Shown one piece after another: positions 11,015 to 22,476 of a stretch of 64,000 nucleotides of DNA. Under the pieces are notes generated by a model that saw only the letters and a program-made list of their open reading frames with translations, ran no database searches and was not told the origin of the DNA. The translations under genes were made by a program, and so were the position numbers. The DNA comes from Mesorhabditis belari (lineage: Eukaryota; Nematoda; Chromadorea; Rhabditida; Rhabditidae). The stretch lies in assembly GCA_958450365.1 (NCBI GenBank), contig CAUEEP010000743.1, positions 7,743,501-7,807,500 on the forward strand, given 5' to 3'. Numbering within the stretch: position 1 is the first letter of the stretch; each line of letters begins with the position of its first letter.

Positions 11015-13794
11015 CTAATCTTGCCATAAATCTCTGCAGTTGACAATCGGATAGATGTTGAAACGGGATTTCACGCCCATTTTCCCCGCAAAAAAAAGAA
11101 AAAATATGACATGATAAAAACGCTAAATATTTTAAGAATGTAAACAATTTTAAACAATAAATTCGATAATCGATTTGTAAAACTCACTGATCTTTCTCTT
11201 TGGTGACATAAACGATTTCTTTCGGTGCTTGAACAGAAGGCGGCGTTTGTGAGTTGAATGATGGCACTGTGTGCTATAAAAATGATATAAATAAAAGCAA
11301 CTTAAACTTATAAATAAAAGCAAGCAATAAAAGCAACCAATTTTTCAAAAGACAACTATTTCTCACTTTAGTTTCCTTTAAAAACCGACTTGTGAGTGTA
11401 AAACAGAGTTCCCATTTCCACTGATTGCGCCAAGTGATCCAAGTGATGGTCGAATTGGCATTGCTGGCATTGCTTCTGAAAAAGAAAGAATGAGCATAAA
11501 ACGGGCATAAAAAAAGCAAATTTTTCGGCTTTTCCTTTAGATTCAAGCTAATCTCTTAAACACTTAAAAGTTGAAAAAAGCTTAGATTCAAGCTAATCAC
11601 TTTTAAAAGCTGTTTTTAGTTGAAGGCATTGACCTTTAATTTTTAACGAGAAGAAAGATTACCGTTTTACCTCTAGCCGTCATGAGAGTTTTATTCTCAT
11701 TCGATTCATCCAAAGAATATTGTTGTCGAGTTAAAATCATTTTTCTCATCATAAATCAAAGATTTTAGAAAATAGCATTGATGAATTCATTAGAAAAAGT
11801 AGAAAAATTGATTGAAGATGATGATGAGGAGGAAAAAGGGCACAAGTAGATTCAAAGATTTCATAGAAAAGAAGATGGAAAAAGGATTGATGAAGAGAAG
11901 AAAAGAAAATGGAGGGAGAGATTCGAAGACGGGAAAGAGGCCAAAGAAAAGGGGCACAGCTGGAAGTGAACAACCCTGTAGGCATCGGCTGCTCTTTTTT
12001 ACACCTCAAAACCATTTTCCGAAGCCTTCCTTCGATTAAACAAGCAGCTAAACCCATTACGGCTACTCATTTACACCCCCCACCCTCATTTTTCTCGATC
12101 AAATCCATCACCTAATGAGGAATTGATCAACAATAAACACTAAGAACTTTTCTTCAATCAAAAATGCTAAAATTGCTAAAATAAAAAGTTGTGCTGTTTT
12201 TAGTTGAAGGCATTGATCTTTAATTTTTACTTTCTACGATAGTTTAGTAGCTGCTTTGATTGAAAAATTTAGACTTTCTGGAAAGCCTAATACTTCCTTT
12301 TCTTCACAACTCAAAGTATCTTATTAGCACTATAATATTTTCGAAATACAATACTTGCTTTTACACATGAGTAAGCTTTATCTTTAGCTAAGCTTTATCT
12401 TCATCAAAGCTTATCTCTAGATAAGCTTTATGATCAAAGCTTTATTTTGATCAAAGCTTTATCTTCATCAAAGCTTTATCTCTAGATAAGCTTTAACTTT
12501 ATCTAAGCTTTATCTTTATCTAAGCTTTATCTTCATCCAAGCTTTATCTTTTGAAATCAAACTCACTTTGTTGTTCGTTTCGCTGAAATCTCTTCTGATC
12601 GGGCGTTTTCCCCTTGGTGAAAAGGGGTCGAAAGTCGAAAATAAAGTTGTCGTCTGGAAAAAAAATCGAATTTTCCTCAAAAATTTATGTAAACTTTTTT
12701 ATTTGTGCATCATAGAAGAAATTTATTTAACGTGCGTCATCGCTTTATGAAAAAAAATAAATGGTCTTTTGAACGGAAAATTTCTAATGAAATGGCAGTT
12801 TTTGAAACTTTTGGGAAATTAAAAAAATCGTCATTACTAAATGAAGTGAGAATAGAAAATTTAGAGAGAAAGAAACCGATTTTATCGAGTGCAGGCGAGC
12901 TGGCCGAGTTCCCCCAACCAGCCATGAGATTCGTGTTCTTGATTGGAGAAATGCGATGTTTCGGGACCAGAAAGACTTTGTTTTGTGATGAAGGTGGTTT
13001 CTCGTTTAGCTCTGAAATCGATTTCTTGGTCTAAATTTGAAATATTCATTCGAAATTCGTGATATTTAAGTTATTTTTATTTAAAGCGCTTTTAAAAACA
13101 TCCTATAGACTTAAATTAAACTTTTAAAAAATCCTAACAAATAATTTCTGTCATTTTATCGTAAAGAAACCATTTTCGACTTCGTGAACGGCTTTCTCGA
13201 GTTCTTCAATTGCTTCGTTGGCAGCTTTTTTCAAACCAAAAGATGCTTTCATTTAGAAATCGACAAAAGGAAAAAAGGAAAACCCAAAATTCTTACAAAA
13301 ATGGCAGATTTTTTGCCTGTTTAGTCAAAAAGGTCAACTCAAATATGTAAATGAAAAGCGAGAAAAACATGTTTGAAAACGACAAACATCACATAATACA
13401 AATAGAGACTTTTGACTTTTTTGAAAGATCAAAGCAAGTCCACAATGACTTGGTTGAAGAGATGAATTATGAAAGCGAATTATGAAGGGTCCACTACTGA
13501 CTCAAAGGTTACGGTAGACACAGGGGCTACCGTAGTCCCCTCAAAATAAATGTTTAGCTGATAGTTTAAGTGTCATTCTGCTCAAGATTATCTCCTAAAA
13601 ACGTTAAAGAATTTCAACGCACCGGGAGTGATGACCAAATCGGTGCAGCTAAGTGTCATCGGTAGAATTGTACAATCATCTGTACAATCATCATCGATGT
13701 TAGCTTCAAATCCTTTCTTTCCATTTATTCCATTTTTCCAATTCAAACTCGCCTTCGGTGTATGGAAAAGAGCCGGCGATGATGGCAATGACAT
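11015..13794 (-). CDS. unrecognised 219-aa protein, seven exons
   Basis: I do not recognise the family. Seven exons join in phase: 13794-13623, 13245-13171, 13011-12877, 12653-12567, 11475-11390, 11273-11188 and 11033-11015 (TAG). They sum to 660 nt (220 codons). The ATG is 2 nt behind an ACTTTCAG acceptor, as for a trans-spliced start. The protein begins MSLPSSPALFHTPKAS, has an acidic stretch with two Cys (NIDDDCTDDCTILP), a short helical segment (KKAANEAIEELEKAVHEVE), a motif-like DDNFIFDFRPLFTKGK, and a low-complexity Pro/Ser tail ending KEIVYVTKEKDQDLWQD. No signal peptide or membrane segment is seen; it is probably largely disordered and intracellular. It lies upstream of Orai A on the same strand, about 980 bp away. 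The last exon is tiny and is the least certain. An alternative first exon at 11752-11671 would give a short isoform. Confidence 0.6.
11671..11752 (-). CDS. possible alternative first exon of the 219-aa gene
   Basis: ATGATG at 11752 opens 27 codons (MMRKMILTRQQYSLDESNEN and seven more) and ends at AGAG|GTAAAA in phase 1. That is the same phase as the exon ending at 12567, so it can splice onto the exon at 11475. An in-frame stop lies immediately upstream. It may be an internal promoter or start; transcript data would decide. Confidence 0.4.
12007..12083. repeat. short dispersed repeat
   Basis: The block ending in AAACCCATTACGGCTACTCA is shared with 9018-9083. Here it is intronic in the 219-aa gene. 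Confidence 0.7.
12375..12552. repeat. AAGCTTTATC tandem array
   Basis: Imperfect tandem units of the type AAGCTTTATCTTCATC and AAGCTTTATCTCTAGAT. Intronic in the 219-aa gene. Confidence 0.85.
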
Positions 13795-14539
13795 CACTGA
13801 AAGTTCATCTTTTCATAAGCAATTAAAAAAATTGATGGAAAAACTTTAGTTATAACTTTAGTTTTAAATTTAGTTATAACTTTAGTTTTAAATTTAGTTT
13901 TAAATTTAGTTTTAAAGAATAGTGGGTTTACTTGATACTGTCCGGACCAAAGCTCAAAAGATAACCTTTATAAGATCAGCGACAAGTCTAAAATACTTTT
14001 CTGATGATCGTCTGTGAGACGAGTAAATAGTGGACGAATCAAAAAGGCGATTATCGAAAAAATGATTCGCTTGTAAAATCATAGGTAAATAGAGAAAAAA
14101 AGTGAAAAGACAAATTAATTATTTGTGAGAGAAAAGGAGGAAACGATCATTTGAGATCGATTTTAGTATTGAAACGAATCACCTCCTACTCAAAGCATAA
14201 TCCAAACAACACAAGGATGATTAAGAAAGTTGCAAAAAAGTATTCTATAAAACATCGTTTACTTGTTTCTATTTCTGCAACTTAGGCAACTTTTTGCAAA
14301 AACAATTCTTGTAAGATTGAAAGAAAATTGCATTTAAATATATCAAAGATGATTTTTGATTAGGTCCTTGACTTTTAAAGCTAAAAATACGGGCTACGAT
14401 CGCTCTTGTAGCTGAGACGAAATATAGGAATTTTGTGAAGAAAACGAAACGGTTTGCAAGGCAAAAGAATCCTCTGAAAGAAGGAAACTTTAAAGTTTTT
14501 CAGTTTCAAAAGGTTCTTTCCAGCTCTTCGCCACTTCCT

Positions 14540-15290
14540 GTTTCCAGGAAGTTTCCAGGAAGTGCCCCGAGTGCACCACGAGGAGGTGGCTGAACTTCGC
14601 ACTCCGCCACCCTGTAGTCCGAAGACTCTTGGGATCCGAGGTCCACGTCTGGTCCTTGGCGATGGCACCGACTCCCGCAGCAAGAATGCTCAGCTTGCTA
14701 AGGTGCGCGCAGCGTAAGTAGGAGAATGCTCCGAAGTTACACTTTGTTGATACTAAAAGGGATTGATCTGATCCCCAGTCGGTTTAAGAACCTCACGGTT
14801 CCTCCAATGGGGTGTCCAAACTTCCGCCATCTAGACGACTGTCGAGTAGCGGACAGCTGACGGGAGCCGGAGCCCAAAGGGAGCATAATTGTAATCCGGT
14901 TACGAGCAACAGACCATTCTGCCTCCCTCCACGGGTGGCAGTGCGGAATAGTAGCGATTCCACGAACTTCAGCTGTATCCCTCACGGAAGACTGTGGATC
15001 TTTCCACAACATCCTTTCGGTCGAGAACTTGATGCTGCTCGGGGGTATTCGTACAATCGACCCGGGCCAGCCCATGGCTCCGGGCGCCGCCTTCCACGAA
15101 TGGGTTAGGCATCGACAAAGCAAGAGAAGCAAGCTTCTTCAAACTGTGTCTCCAAAAATTTGCGATTTATACCCTTACAACCGGGGAGACCGATGCGCGA
15201 GTGGACGCCGAGAGAAGCCGAGAGAAGGTCGAAAGGGGTCCGTATCAGTAAAAGCCAGAAAGTGGGCGATTGTGCGCGCGCACAAAGAAT
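14540..15290. other. GC-rich island of unknown origin
   Basis: This block is clearly richer in G+C than the AT-rich DNA on both sides. Long open frames exist on both strands (for example a 131-codon frame on the minus strand, 15132-14737, and a 98-codon frame on the plus strand), which is expected by composition alone. I see no conserved motif, splice structure or rRNA core sequence. It could be a fragment of a repeat, a transferred or contaminating sequence, or a structured RNA. Confidence 0.4.
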
Positions 15291-16442
15291 ACCCATAAAC
15301 AATTTAGTTTTTCAGCTGTTTCTCAGCCATACTTTGATGGATCGGGCTCGTTTTTACGTCAAAAGATGCACCTGGAAATTCTCCATCGATTGGATTTAGG
15401 GTTTGTTTGGGAAAAGGTGAGTTTGAGTGGGTAAAAGCGAGATCGAAGCTTTTGACAGTGATTTCAATTCCATTTCAAGTGTTCATTAAGAAATTGAGTG
15501 CTCAAATCTGCAAGGATGATCCCAATTCTTTCAAAAACCACATTGATCATGTGTTTTGCTAATTTCTGGGTCAAAAAGGGCTCAAATTACTGTTTAAAAT
15601 ATTTCGAATTCCCGAAATCAACCCTTTTACTGCTTCAAAAAGAACCACATTTGTTCGCAACGATCTTTAAATTAAACGAGCTTCGATTAAACGATTAAAC
15701 GATTAAATGATATATTCAAATGTATCATTTAGATACCCATAAACGTGCGAACTTGTGCTCGAAATACACAAGGACCTTGTTATGAAATGAGAGCTTCATT
15801 GACCCGATCAAGTTGCTGTTTGTAGAGGTCGGATGTGACTGTTTGGCCGGGTTGTAGAAGCTCAAAATAAACAAGGACCTTGTTATTCCACCATACTGAG
15901 AGCATGATCTTTTTCCCATGAATGTCCGGTTTCACGATCGGATTTGGCCGTTCTCCTGGTCCTAGTCATTTCATTTTTCGAATAGTATTATGATATATTC
16001 AAATATATATTATGATATATTCAAATATATCATTTAGATTAGAGCTCGTAGTTTTCGCTTGTTTTATAACCAGAGTATGTCGGAGTCCGAATGTGCAATT
16101 CGTTTTGATAAGATGATAAGATTGTTACCCACCCAGTAGTCATTGATCATTGATCATTGATCCTATTGATTACAGTTGTGCACATTCTCGCGATCAATTA
16201 ATTAATAGATTAAAGTTGGAAGTTTCAAATTTTAATCGATTAATGGGTTTCTTTTATAACGCTTCCTCGGTTATAGAGCTAAGTTAAATTAAAATTTTAA
16301 ACGCCGTGGCTTAGTTTTTTATATTTTATATAAAAAAACTAAAACTTGTTTCCTGTTTCTCATTAATTTTGTTCTCTTATGCTTTAAACAAAAGTCGGAA
16401 AGGCATTCATTTTTTTTCTGTTCTATTTTTTTTTTTGCTTAA

Positions 16443-16755
16443 CACGTTGACAACATTGTCACCTGATGCTGTCTGACACATATTCGTTCGCCTGGGACAT
16501 TGTCACCTGATGTCAGGTGACAGTACCAAAATTGATTTTTTTTGTGCATATTTATGTTTGCTGATGATGGATATTAAATAAGCAAGTAGGGTAGTATCTA
16601 TATTCAACTTGGTCCCGGAAAATGTCGATTTAACCGTTGATTATTAAAATTTAAATTTTTTAGGTGACAATTTCAGGTGACATTTTTTGTCGAAAAAAAA
16701 AAACAACGTTGTCCCATGGGATTGTTTGTGCAAAAACGCCATTGTCGTCAACGTG
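16443..16755. mobile_element. piggyBac-like MITE
   Basis: A 313-bp element flanked on both sides by TTAA, the piggyBac target duplication. Ends are CACGTTGACAAC and the inverse GTCGTCAACGTG. A sub-terminal palindrome CACCTGATGTCAGGTGACA lies near 16505. No transposase reading frame, so it is non-autonomous. Confidence 0.75.
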
Positions 16756-17064
16756 TTAATAAAGAGGATGATTTCTATTGGGAATAGTGAAAGATTGGTG
16801 GAAAACGGGATTTTAGTTGTTTTGAAATCACTGATTTGCAATTACTCTCGAATTTATTTGAAAAGATGGGGAAATTGAACAATAAACACTTTTTATTTAG
16901 CCAAAACAAGCCATAGTCAAAGGCAATTAGTCAGTCAGCTTAAAGTCAATTAATCAACCATTTGTGTTGGCCTTTCTGTTCGCCAACGGCATTAGCAATG
17001 AAATCAAATCCTATCCATATAACCGCCCATTTGAACGCTTTAAAACTTATTTTTCGATTGAAAG

Positions 17065-18117
17065 ATGTACAAAATTCTATTATTTATTATATTAGGTTTG
17101 TTAAGTCAAATCAAAATTTGTAAAGTAAACTTGTAAATCAAATTCAGGCACAAAGTTTATCCTCGAAGCCCAACACTGTGACAATGCTGCTGTACTTTTT
17201 TTTAAAAATGTTTTCAATTGTTTTTAATTTCTAGACTTTTCAATGCTTTGTGAAAGAATCGATGAAGATATTGAAAAAAGAAGCGAAATCTTTTGAGCAA
17301 AAGGACATTCATCGAGTGATTTGTCGGTAAGTGTTTTTGTTTGGCGAATTGCTACTGTTGCTAAAGTTAGTCATTGCTACAGTTAGTCAAAATTCAATAC
17401 ACAAGTTAAAATTCAAAGTTGGTGGATAAACTACCGTAATCAGCCACTAGACGATATTCAGTTCTCCGTTTGTCGTAGCTTGTGTAGTTAAAAACCCATT
17501 ATTTAAGCTTTGCTTTAAGTCAGTCGTGGGCTCTCTTCTATTCATCCCTTGCTATTCATCCCTTTCTATTTATCCCTTTCACACGCAAGTGTTGAAGTAA
17601 TTGTGAGAGGTTGCTCCAGCGAAGTTTGCCCTAATAAGGGAAATTTTTGATAAATTGTGCGTTTTCAAGACATCTACCATTGAACCACACCGAGACACGG
17701 TCTCACAAGAAATTATAATCTAGACTAGAGAACGTAATCCATTAATCTAGATTGAATATCATAATCTAGCCTGAATCTCATAATCTAGACTAGATACCGT
17801 AATCCGTTATTTAGGCTGAATATCATAATCTAGACTAAATATCCTCTAGACTAGATACCGTAATCCAGCTAATCTAGACTTATAAAGATCAAAGAATAAA
17901 TATATTTCTTATATTTTAGGAAAATTGAAAAATGTATGTCATGATTTATTTGGAATCTATTGTAATCAATAATTGTAAAGTAATTTTTAGAAGCTGGGAT
18001 TTAATGACGAGTCTTTGTCCATGCGCAGATCAATTGAAGGACTCTTTTCAAGGGATGCGATGCACTGGCAAGGATATCAATGAAAATTGTTCGTTTCGTA
18101 AATATAATAAAAGCTAG
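17065..18117 (+). CDS. small secreted Cys-rich protein
   Basis: Exons 17065-17095, 17148-17191, 17235-17326, a short one from 17920, and a last one ending TAG at 18117. The start is MYKILLFIIL, a clear signal peptide behind a GATTGAAAG acceptor. The mature part has Cys in CDNAA, FQCFVK, VICRKIEK, SLCPCADQ, MRCTG and NENCSF, and ends in KYNKS. The Cys spacing resembles nematode secreted families such as the T20D4.11-like/DUF19 group, but this is only a resemblance. The fourth exon boundary is ambiguous: the best donor (AAT|GTATGT) needs a weak acceptor (TGTAAAG). It lies 16 bp upstream of the next plus-strand gene, which also encodes a short signal or anchor plus Cys-rich ectodomain, so the two may be diverged tandem duplicates or an operon. 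Confidence 0.6.
17705..17880. repeat. TAATCTAGACT tandem-like repeats
   Basis: The words AATCTAGACTAGATACCGTA and TGAATATCATAATCTAG recur imperfectly about six times inside an intron of the gene at 17065-18117. Confidence 0.8.
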
Positions 18118-18132
18118 ATTGAAATTTCCAAA

Positions 18133-19743
18133 ATGACTTCCAAAATGACTTCCAAAATTCTCTTAGTTTTCATTTTTCACGATTGTTTTGTCACCGATTC
18201 GTCTGCACCGCTTCGAGCTTGTGAAATCAAACATTTCAATTGCACGTGAGCTCTTGACTCATATGTTTTAAAGCATCAACTTTTTAAAACATTCTTTTTT
18301 CAGAGCTCTAATCGATGTATTACATTGTAAACAGCGAGAATTCGAGAAAAAATGTCAAGGAGCAGCCGCTTTTGCTGATGTTACTTATAGAAAAGTAAGC
18401 CAAGATTTGTTATCAGACTTTGCATTTCATTTCATTTTGAAAGCAACAACTTTTAGGCGAAATTCAATCTGGAAAACTATGATGTGTGTCAAAATGCGGT
18501 GCTTACAGCCTTTGGACCGGTTATGACAAGCAATATGGGCACAATTATTGCAGGTATCTTAAACTAGAGTTCAAATTGAAGTAGAATTCATTTGATGTTC
18601 AAATTGTTCAAATTGATTTAGGATTTTTAAATTTCAAACTCCAGATCTAGGACAAGATCCAGATCTAGAACAAGATCTAGATCTAGAACAAGATCCAGAT
18701 CTAGAGCAAGATCTAGATCTAGAACAAGATCTAGATCTAGAACAAGATCCAGATCTAGAGCAAGATCTAGATCTAGAACAAGATCTAGATCTGGAACAAG
18801 ATCCAGATCTAGAGCAAGATCTAGATCTAGGACAAGTCTAGATCTAGAACAAGATCCAGATCTAGAGCAAGATCTAGATCTAGAACAAGATCTAGATCTA
18901 GAACAAGATCCAGATCTAGAGCAAGATCTAGATCTAGAACAAGATCTAGATCTAGAACAAGATCCAGATCTAGAGCAAGATCTAGATCTAGGACAAGATC
19001 TAGATCTAGAACAAGATCCAGATCTAGAACAAGATCCAGATCTAGAGCAAGATCTAGATCTAGAACAAGATCTAGATCTAGAACAAGATCTAGATCTAGA
19101 ACAAGATCTAGATCTAGAGCAAGATCTAGATCTAGAGCAAGATCCAAATCTTGTCCACTGATGAATTCGACTTCTAGATTTTACTTAACACATTTTAAGC
19201 TAGTATCAAATTTGAAAACCATATTATTAGAGGAAAATTGAAAAAGAAAACAGTATGATAGCATGTTGTACTTGAAATAAACTTTTAGATACCGTCACTA
19301 CTGTAATAGTACCCATCCCCCTCGTACAGTCGCGTAGTCGCAAAAGTTTTTTAGTATTTCATTTTTTTCAAAGCGCCCGTACTTTCAAAAAATAGCTGAA
19401 ATTCAGGGCTACTTTTTGATACCTAAGCGCGCATTGTAGCATAAACCAGTGTCGAGAAAAACGCGTCCAAAGCTAGACTACGCAACACTCCGCGCCGTCA
19501 TTATGGGGCTGGGGTACTATTACAGTAATTACGGTAAGTGTAATTGTAAATGTACAAACAATTCATTTCGATCTTCAGCTAACTCTAAGTAATTTCATTT
19601 CAACTCCTTTTATGCGAACATTTTCAGTTATTCTCTGTCTTCTTCTCGGCGCTGTCGGTGCGACTATTGCCTTCTATGTCTATCGCTATCGTCCAAACTC
19701 TTTCAGCTCTTTCACCGCTCTTTTACCTTTCAACAACTCGTGA
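18133..19743 (+). CDS. small Cys-rich single-pass membrane protein
   Basis: Four exons in phase: 18133-18245, 18304-18394, 18457-18553 and 19628-19743 (TGA), about 138 aa. A signal-like start (SKILLVFIF) is followed by an ectodomain with Cys in RACEIKHFNC, VLHCKQ, KKCQGA and DVCQN. Then comes a membrane helix (MGTIIAVILCLLLGAVGATI) and a short tail AFYVYRYRPNSFSS to FNNS. No family recognised; the two N-terminal Cys pairs resemble those of the gene just upstream. The third intron (1074 bp) is swollen by an AGATCT satellite and a MITE. A second in-frame ATG at 18145 is an alternative start. Confidence 0.75.
18647..19146. repeat. 18-bp satellite (GATCTAGATCTAGAACAA)
   Basis: About 27 units of an 18-bp repeat, with C/T and A/G variants alternating in higher-order 36- to 54-bp patterns. 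Intronic. The long minus-strand (LD)n frame across it is a by-product of the unit length being divisible by three. Confidence 0.95.
19292..19534. mobile_element. MITE family 3, copy 1
   Basis: A 243-bp TA-flanked element. Ends are CCGTCACTACTGTAATAGTA and inverse TACTATTACAGTAATTACGG. Interior landmarks are AGCGCCCGTACTTTCAAAAA and AGCGCGCATTGTAGCATAAA. Other copies are at 34123-34401 and 36747-36858. Confidence 0.9.
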
Positions 19744-20595
19744 AATCAATCGTATTTTGTTGTTAAAAATGTTAAACCAAAATCAATACTATTTATCTCA
19801 AAAATGTCTTGAAAAAAAAAGTGTTATCAAACGTCTTTTTACAATACGTTTCCACATCTTGATTTAATTCTCAAATTTCTGTGAATTTTCTTGAATGATT
19901 CGATAAATAACAATCTGAAAATGAAAGAATGACTAAAAATGGCACAATGGCACAATGTGCCAACTCTGATGTGTCACTTTTTTCGTTACTAACCAGGGAA
20001 CCTTCCCAAGTTACCCGCGAGTTACAATATGAGGTAGGTGCAAAAAGAAAGGCCTGAAAATTACCTCTGCTTGTAAATTCTTTATGAAACCCTGTTGGGT
20101 AGCGTTTTTCTGCCATAAAATTCGGACCTGGAAAAGAGAAATTGTGTAGTGTAATTACGATAAAATTTGGTCATATTGGAAGTTGCTAGTTTGGAAGATT
20201 ATTGTGTAAACGGGTTGTGGCTTTGGATATTGTCAAAGAAAAAGTCAAGCCTCCTAGGATCCTCAATAAAGGGCACAAAAAATCCCTTGAGAAAGGACGC
20301 GAAAAATTAGAGAAAATCAATGTGCCCTCATGGTGGATTGCAAGCGTCTGTCTCTCAATCCAAGGCTGGGTCGGAGGCGGGTTCGACCCAGCTTGCAGTC
20401 ATTTTTTTGGCGCCCTTAGTTCCCAACTCAAATACTTATGAATAAAATCTTTAAAACCAACAGTTTTCTCGAGAAGTGTCTGGTAATTCTTGCTTTTTTT
20501 GCACGTCTTTTTTCGTTTTTCTTTTTTCTTCAAATTCTTCACGACTTTGTTGAGCGGATTGTCGATTTCTCATCTTTCGAATCTCTTTCTTTTCC
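19744..20595. other. intergenic stretch
   Basis: No supported gene. It contains ACTCTGATGTGTCACTTTTT with flanks (19965-19992), which recurs exactly at 25797-25824, and a tRNA-like hairpin at 20335-20400. Confidence 0.5.
20335..20400 (+). other. tRNA-like / SINE-like element
   Basis: TGCAAGC near 20339 can pair with GCTTGCA near 20390, and GGTTCGACCC fits a pol III B-box. A long stem GCTGGGTCG...CGACCCAGC makes a normal tRNA fold unlikely. Probably a tRNA-derived SINE head or a pseudogene. Confidence 0.35.
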
Positions 20596-21256
20596 ATGGC
20601 ATCCCCATTTGAACTTCTTTTCCTCGAGGTTCGAGAAGCTAAATCTATTTTAAACCAAGTAAAGCTTGCTTCTAATCTTTACTTTTAATATTTTATCTTT
20701 TTATGATGACTCAAAAGGGTTAGCCGATTTTCTGAACACCTACGAGCGAGTTCCGCGACGCTTTCTTGATCTTTTTTTGTGAACCGCACAAAGAATACGA
20801 TTGATTAAGATCTGAAAATTGATTTAGGCTCATTTTTGAATGTTTTGACTCACTTCATTCTCGTTTTTATTCTCATTTTCATTCAACAAATCAGATCGCT
20901 TTTTGATAACACTCGAGATAACACTTTGAATGGGATTGAATACGAGATAACACTTTGAATGTGATTGAAAAGAATGTGAGAAAGGTGAGTTCAATCTCAA
21001 CTTCGAAAAGGCAATACTTTGTTTCTTCTAAAAGCAAAAATTTTCGGTTTTTTTGCACAGTGACTCGCCGCCAGTTCGTCTTTTTGAAGCCGGTGTCATC
21101 ATCAAGAGAGTGATCATCATTGAGGGGAATCCGCAAGTTCTTTTTCCAAAGGTATAAAAGATTAGGTACACTCGCGGTGCTCGGTGTCTCTTTCCTGAAT
21201 TCAAATCTTGCTTTTAGTGCTTTTTTTCTCAAGTACTTACAACTGATTCCCAATGA
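20596..21256 (+). CDS. doubtful multi-exon gene
   Basis: A convincing internal exon lies at 21061-21151 (acceptor TTTTGCACAG, donor AAAG|GTATAA) and reads DSPPVRLFEAGVIIKRVIII then EGNPQVLFPK. It joins in phase to an exon ending at 20778 (YERVPRRFLDLF) and to a terminal exon 21218-21256 (CFFSQVLTTDSQ, stop). A possible start is the ATG at 20596 (MASPFELLFLEVREAKSILN), but the junction between it and the second exon does not agree in phase with any good acceptor. No family recognised. Confidence 0.35.
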
Positions 21257-21722
21257 TATTTGTTTGAAGAAATTGCCTGAATGATAGATTGAATTGAGGA
21301 TTGAATATTTCAATTTGCGTGAAGCCATTCGTCTATTACTCTTTGTTGAAAATGTATTGAAAATGAAATATCTTCCAAAATACAACGTTTTCTTATAAAT
21401 AAAACAATTTTTGGTTGATAAATGAGTGATTCTGAACAAGAAGAAAAAGGGGCAAGCAAAATTGTATAAGAAAAGGAGGAAAAGGAGAAGAAAAGAGTGT
21501 GAGATGCCATCTCACATCTCGCAAAGAGTGTGTCAATGCCAGCACATCGGCAACGACGGATCAACACTTTTTTTAATGAGACAAAGAAGTATTTTTAGCA
21601 AAATACTGTTTTGGTTTTGATGAACATAAATAAAGAGTCGTTTTAAAATACATAAATAAAGTTTTATTGGGAGCAAATAAATATTGAAAGCAATGTGTCT
21701 TTATCTTCTAAATAGCTCAGAA

Positions 21723-22405
21723 AAAGATCAGCACAAATTAGAGATTTTGCTTGGAGATACAACAAACGAATCCCGCCAATCGCTTCCCCGATCCCAAAAA
21801 CCCGTGGGTACAAACTTTTGCCTTCATATCTCATCTAAACAATGTTCACAGAACACAAGAAATTCCTTTTTTAAAGAGACCGCGTAATCGCTCGCCATCT
21901 GGCACAGGGCTTTCCCATAAAGGCGGTCCATCCCTCTCCTCGTCGGCAATCTGTTCTGGTAACACTGGCCGTATCCGGAGGGGGCAGTCCATTTTGGTCT
22001 GTACCGTGTCGTCGCCCATTTGGCGCAAAACTTCGGTACATGTGGGGGTGCTGGCCATTTTGGTCTTCACCGTGTCGACGCCCTCTCGGCGCAAAGCCAC
22101 ACAGAACAGGAGCCGTGAAGTGGCCAACTGACCGGGCGGGGATCCCAACTGGGGTCCTCGTCCAGGGCAACTGCCCCCCTCCCCCCTGGGTACTCCCAGG
22201 CCCCGTCCCCTCCCCCATCCCCATAGGTCCCCCATAGCTCCCCCCTAGGTCCCCATAGCTCCCCTCTCGGCGCAAAGCCACACGGAACAGGACCCGTGAA
22301 GTGGTCAAATGGCCGGACCGGGACCCCTTCCAGGGCAACTGCCCACCTCCCCCCTGGGTACTCCCAGGCCCGTCCCCCGGGCTGCTCGACGTCCAGCCAC
22401 CTCCA
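21723..22405 (+). repeat. GC-rich dispersed repeat family X, copy 1
   Basis: It starts near AAAAGATCAGCACAAATTAG and ends near GACGTCCAGCCACCTCCACG. It is nearly collinear with 24808-25410. Recognisable inner words include GTGTCGTCGCCCATTTGGCG and GGTACTCCCAGGCCCCGTCC. This copy has an internal duplication of the CTCGGCGCAAAGCCACAC to CCCATAGCTC segment (about 22081-22258 against 22260-22380). Confidence 0.85.
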
Positions 22406-22476
22406 CGGTTATCCAAAATCCAAAATCCAGCGGATGTCAGCTTATCATTGAGTATTGGAGTGCCTTTATCTGTGAA

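Larger units (their letters stand above)
13795..17064. other. intergenic region
   Basis: No supported exon. Contents in order: TTTAGTTTTAAA repeats (13850-13915), a GC-rich island (14540-15290), AT-rich DNA with a repeated ATATTCAAATATATCATTTA word (15710 and 16010-16035), and a piggyBac-like MITE (16443-16755). Confidence 0.5.

Noticed and set aside
10813..11104. Longer C-terminal exon for the 219-aa gene (RFMARLAHQGHSDEK frame)
   Set aside because: The CTGCAG acceptor joins in a different phase and gives a stop after six codons; the longer frame would need a splice inside CAG.
14737..15132. 131-codon minus-strand ORF in the GC island as a gene
   Set aside because: No conserved motif, no splice sites, and an equally open opposite strand; composition explains it.
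18827..19147. 106-codon minus-strand ORF of alternating Leu-Asp
   Set aside because: It is the translation of an 18-bp intronic satellite whose unit is divisible by three. No splice or start context supports it.
21846..22416. Long GC-rich ORFs (126-184 codons) on both strands, also at 24.9-25.5 kb
   Set aside because: They lie in the family X repeat, overlap on both strands, are rich in Gly/Pro/Arg and show no motif or splice structure.
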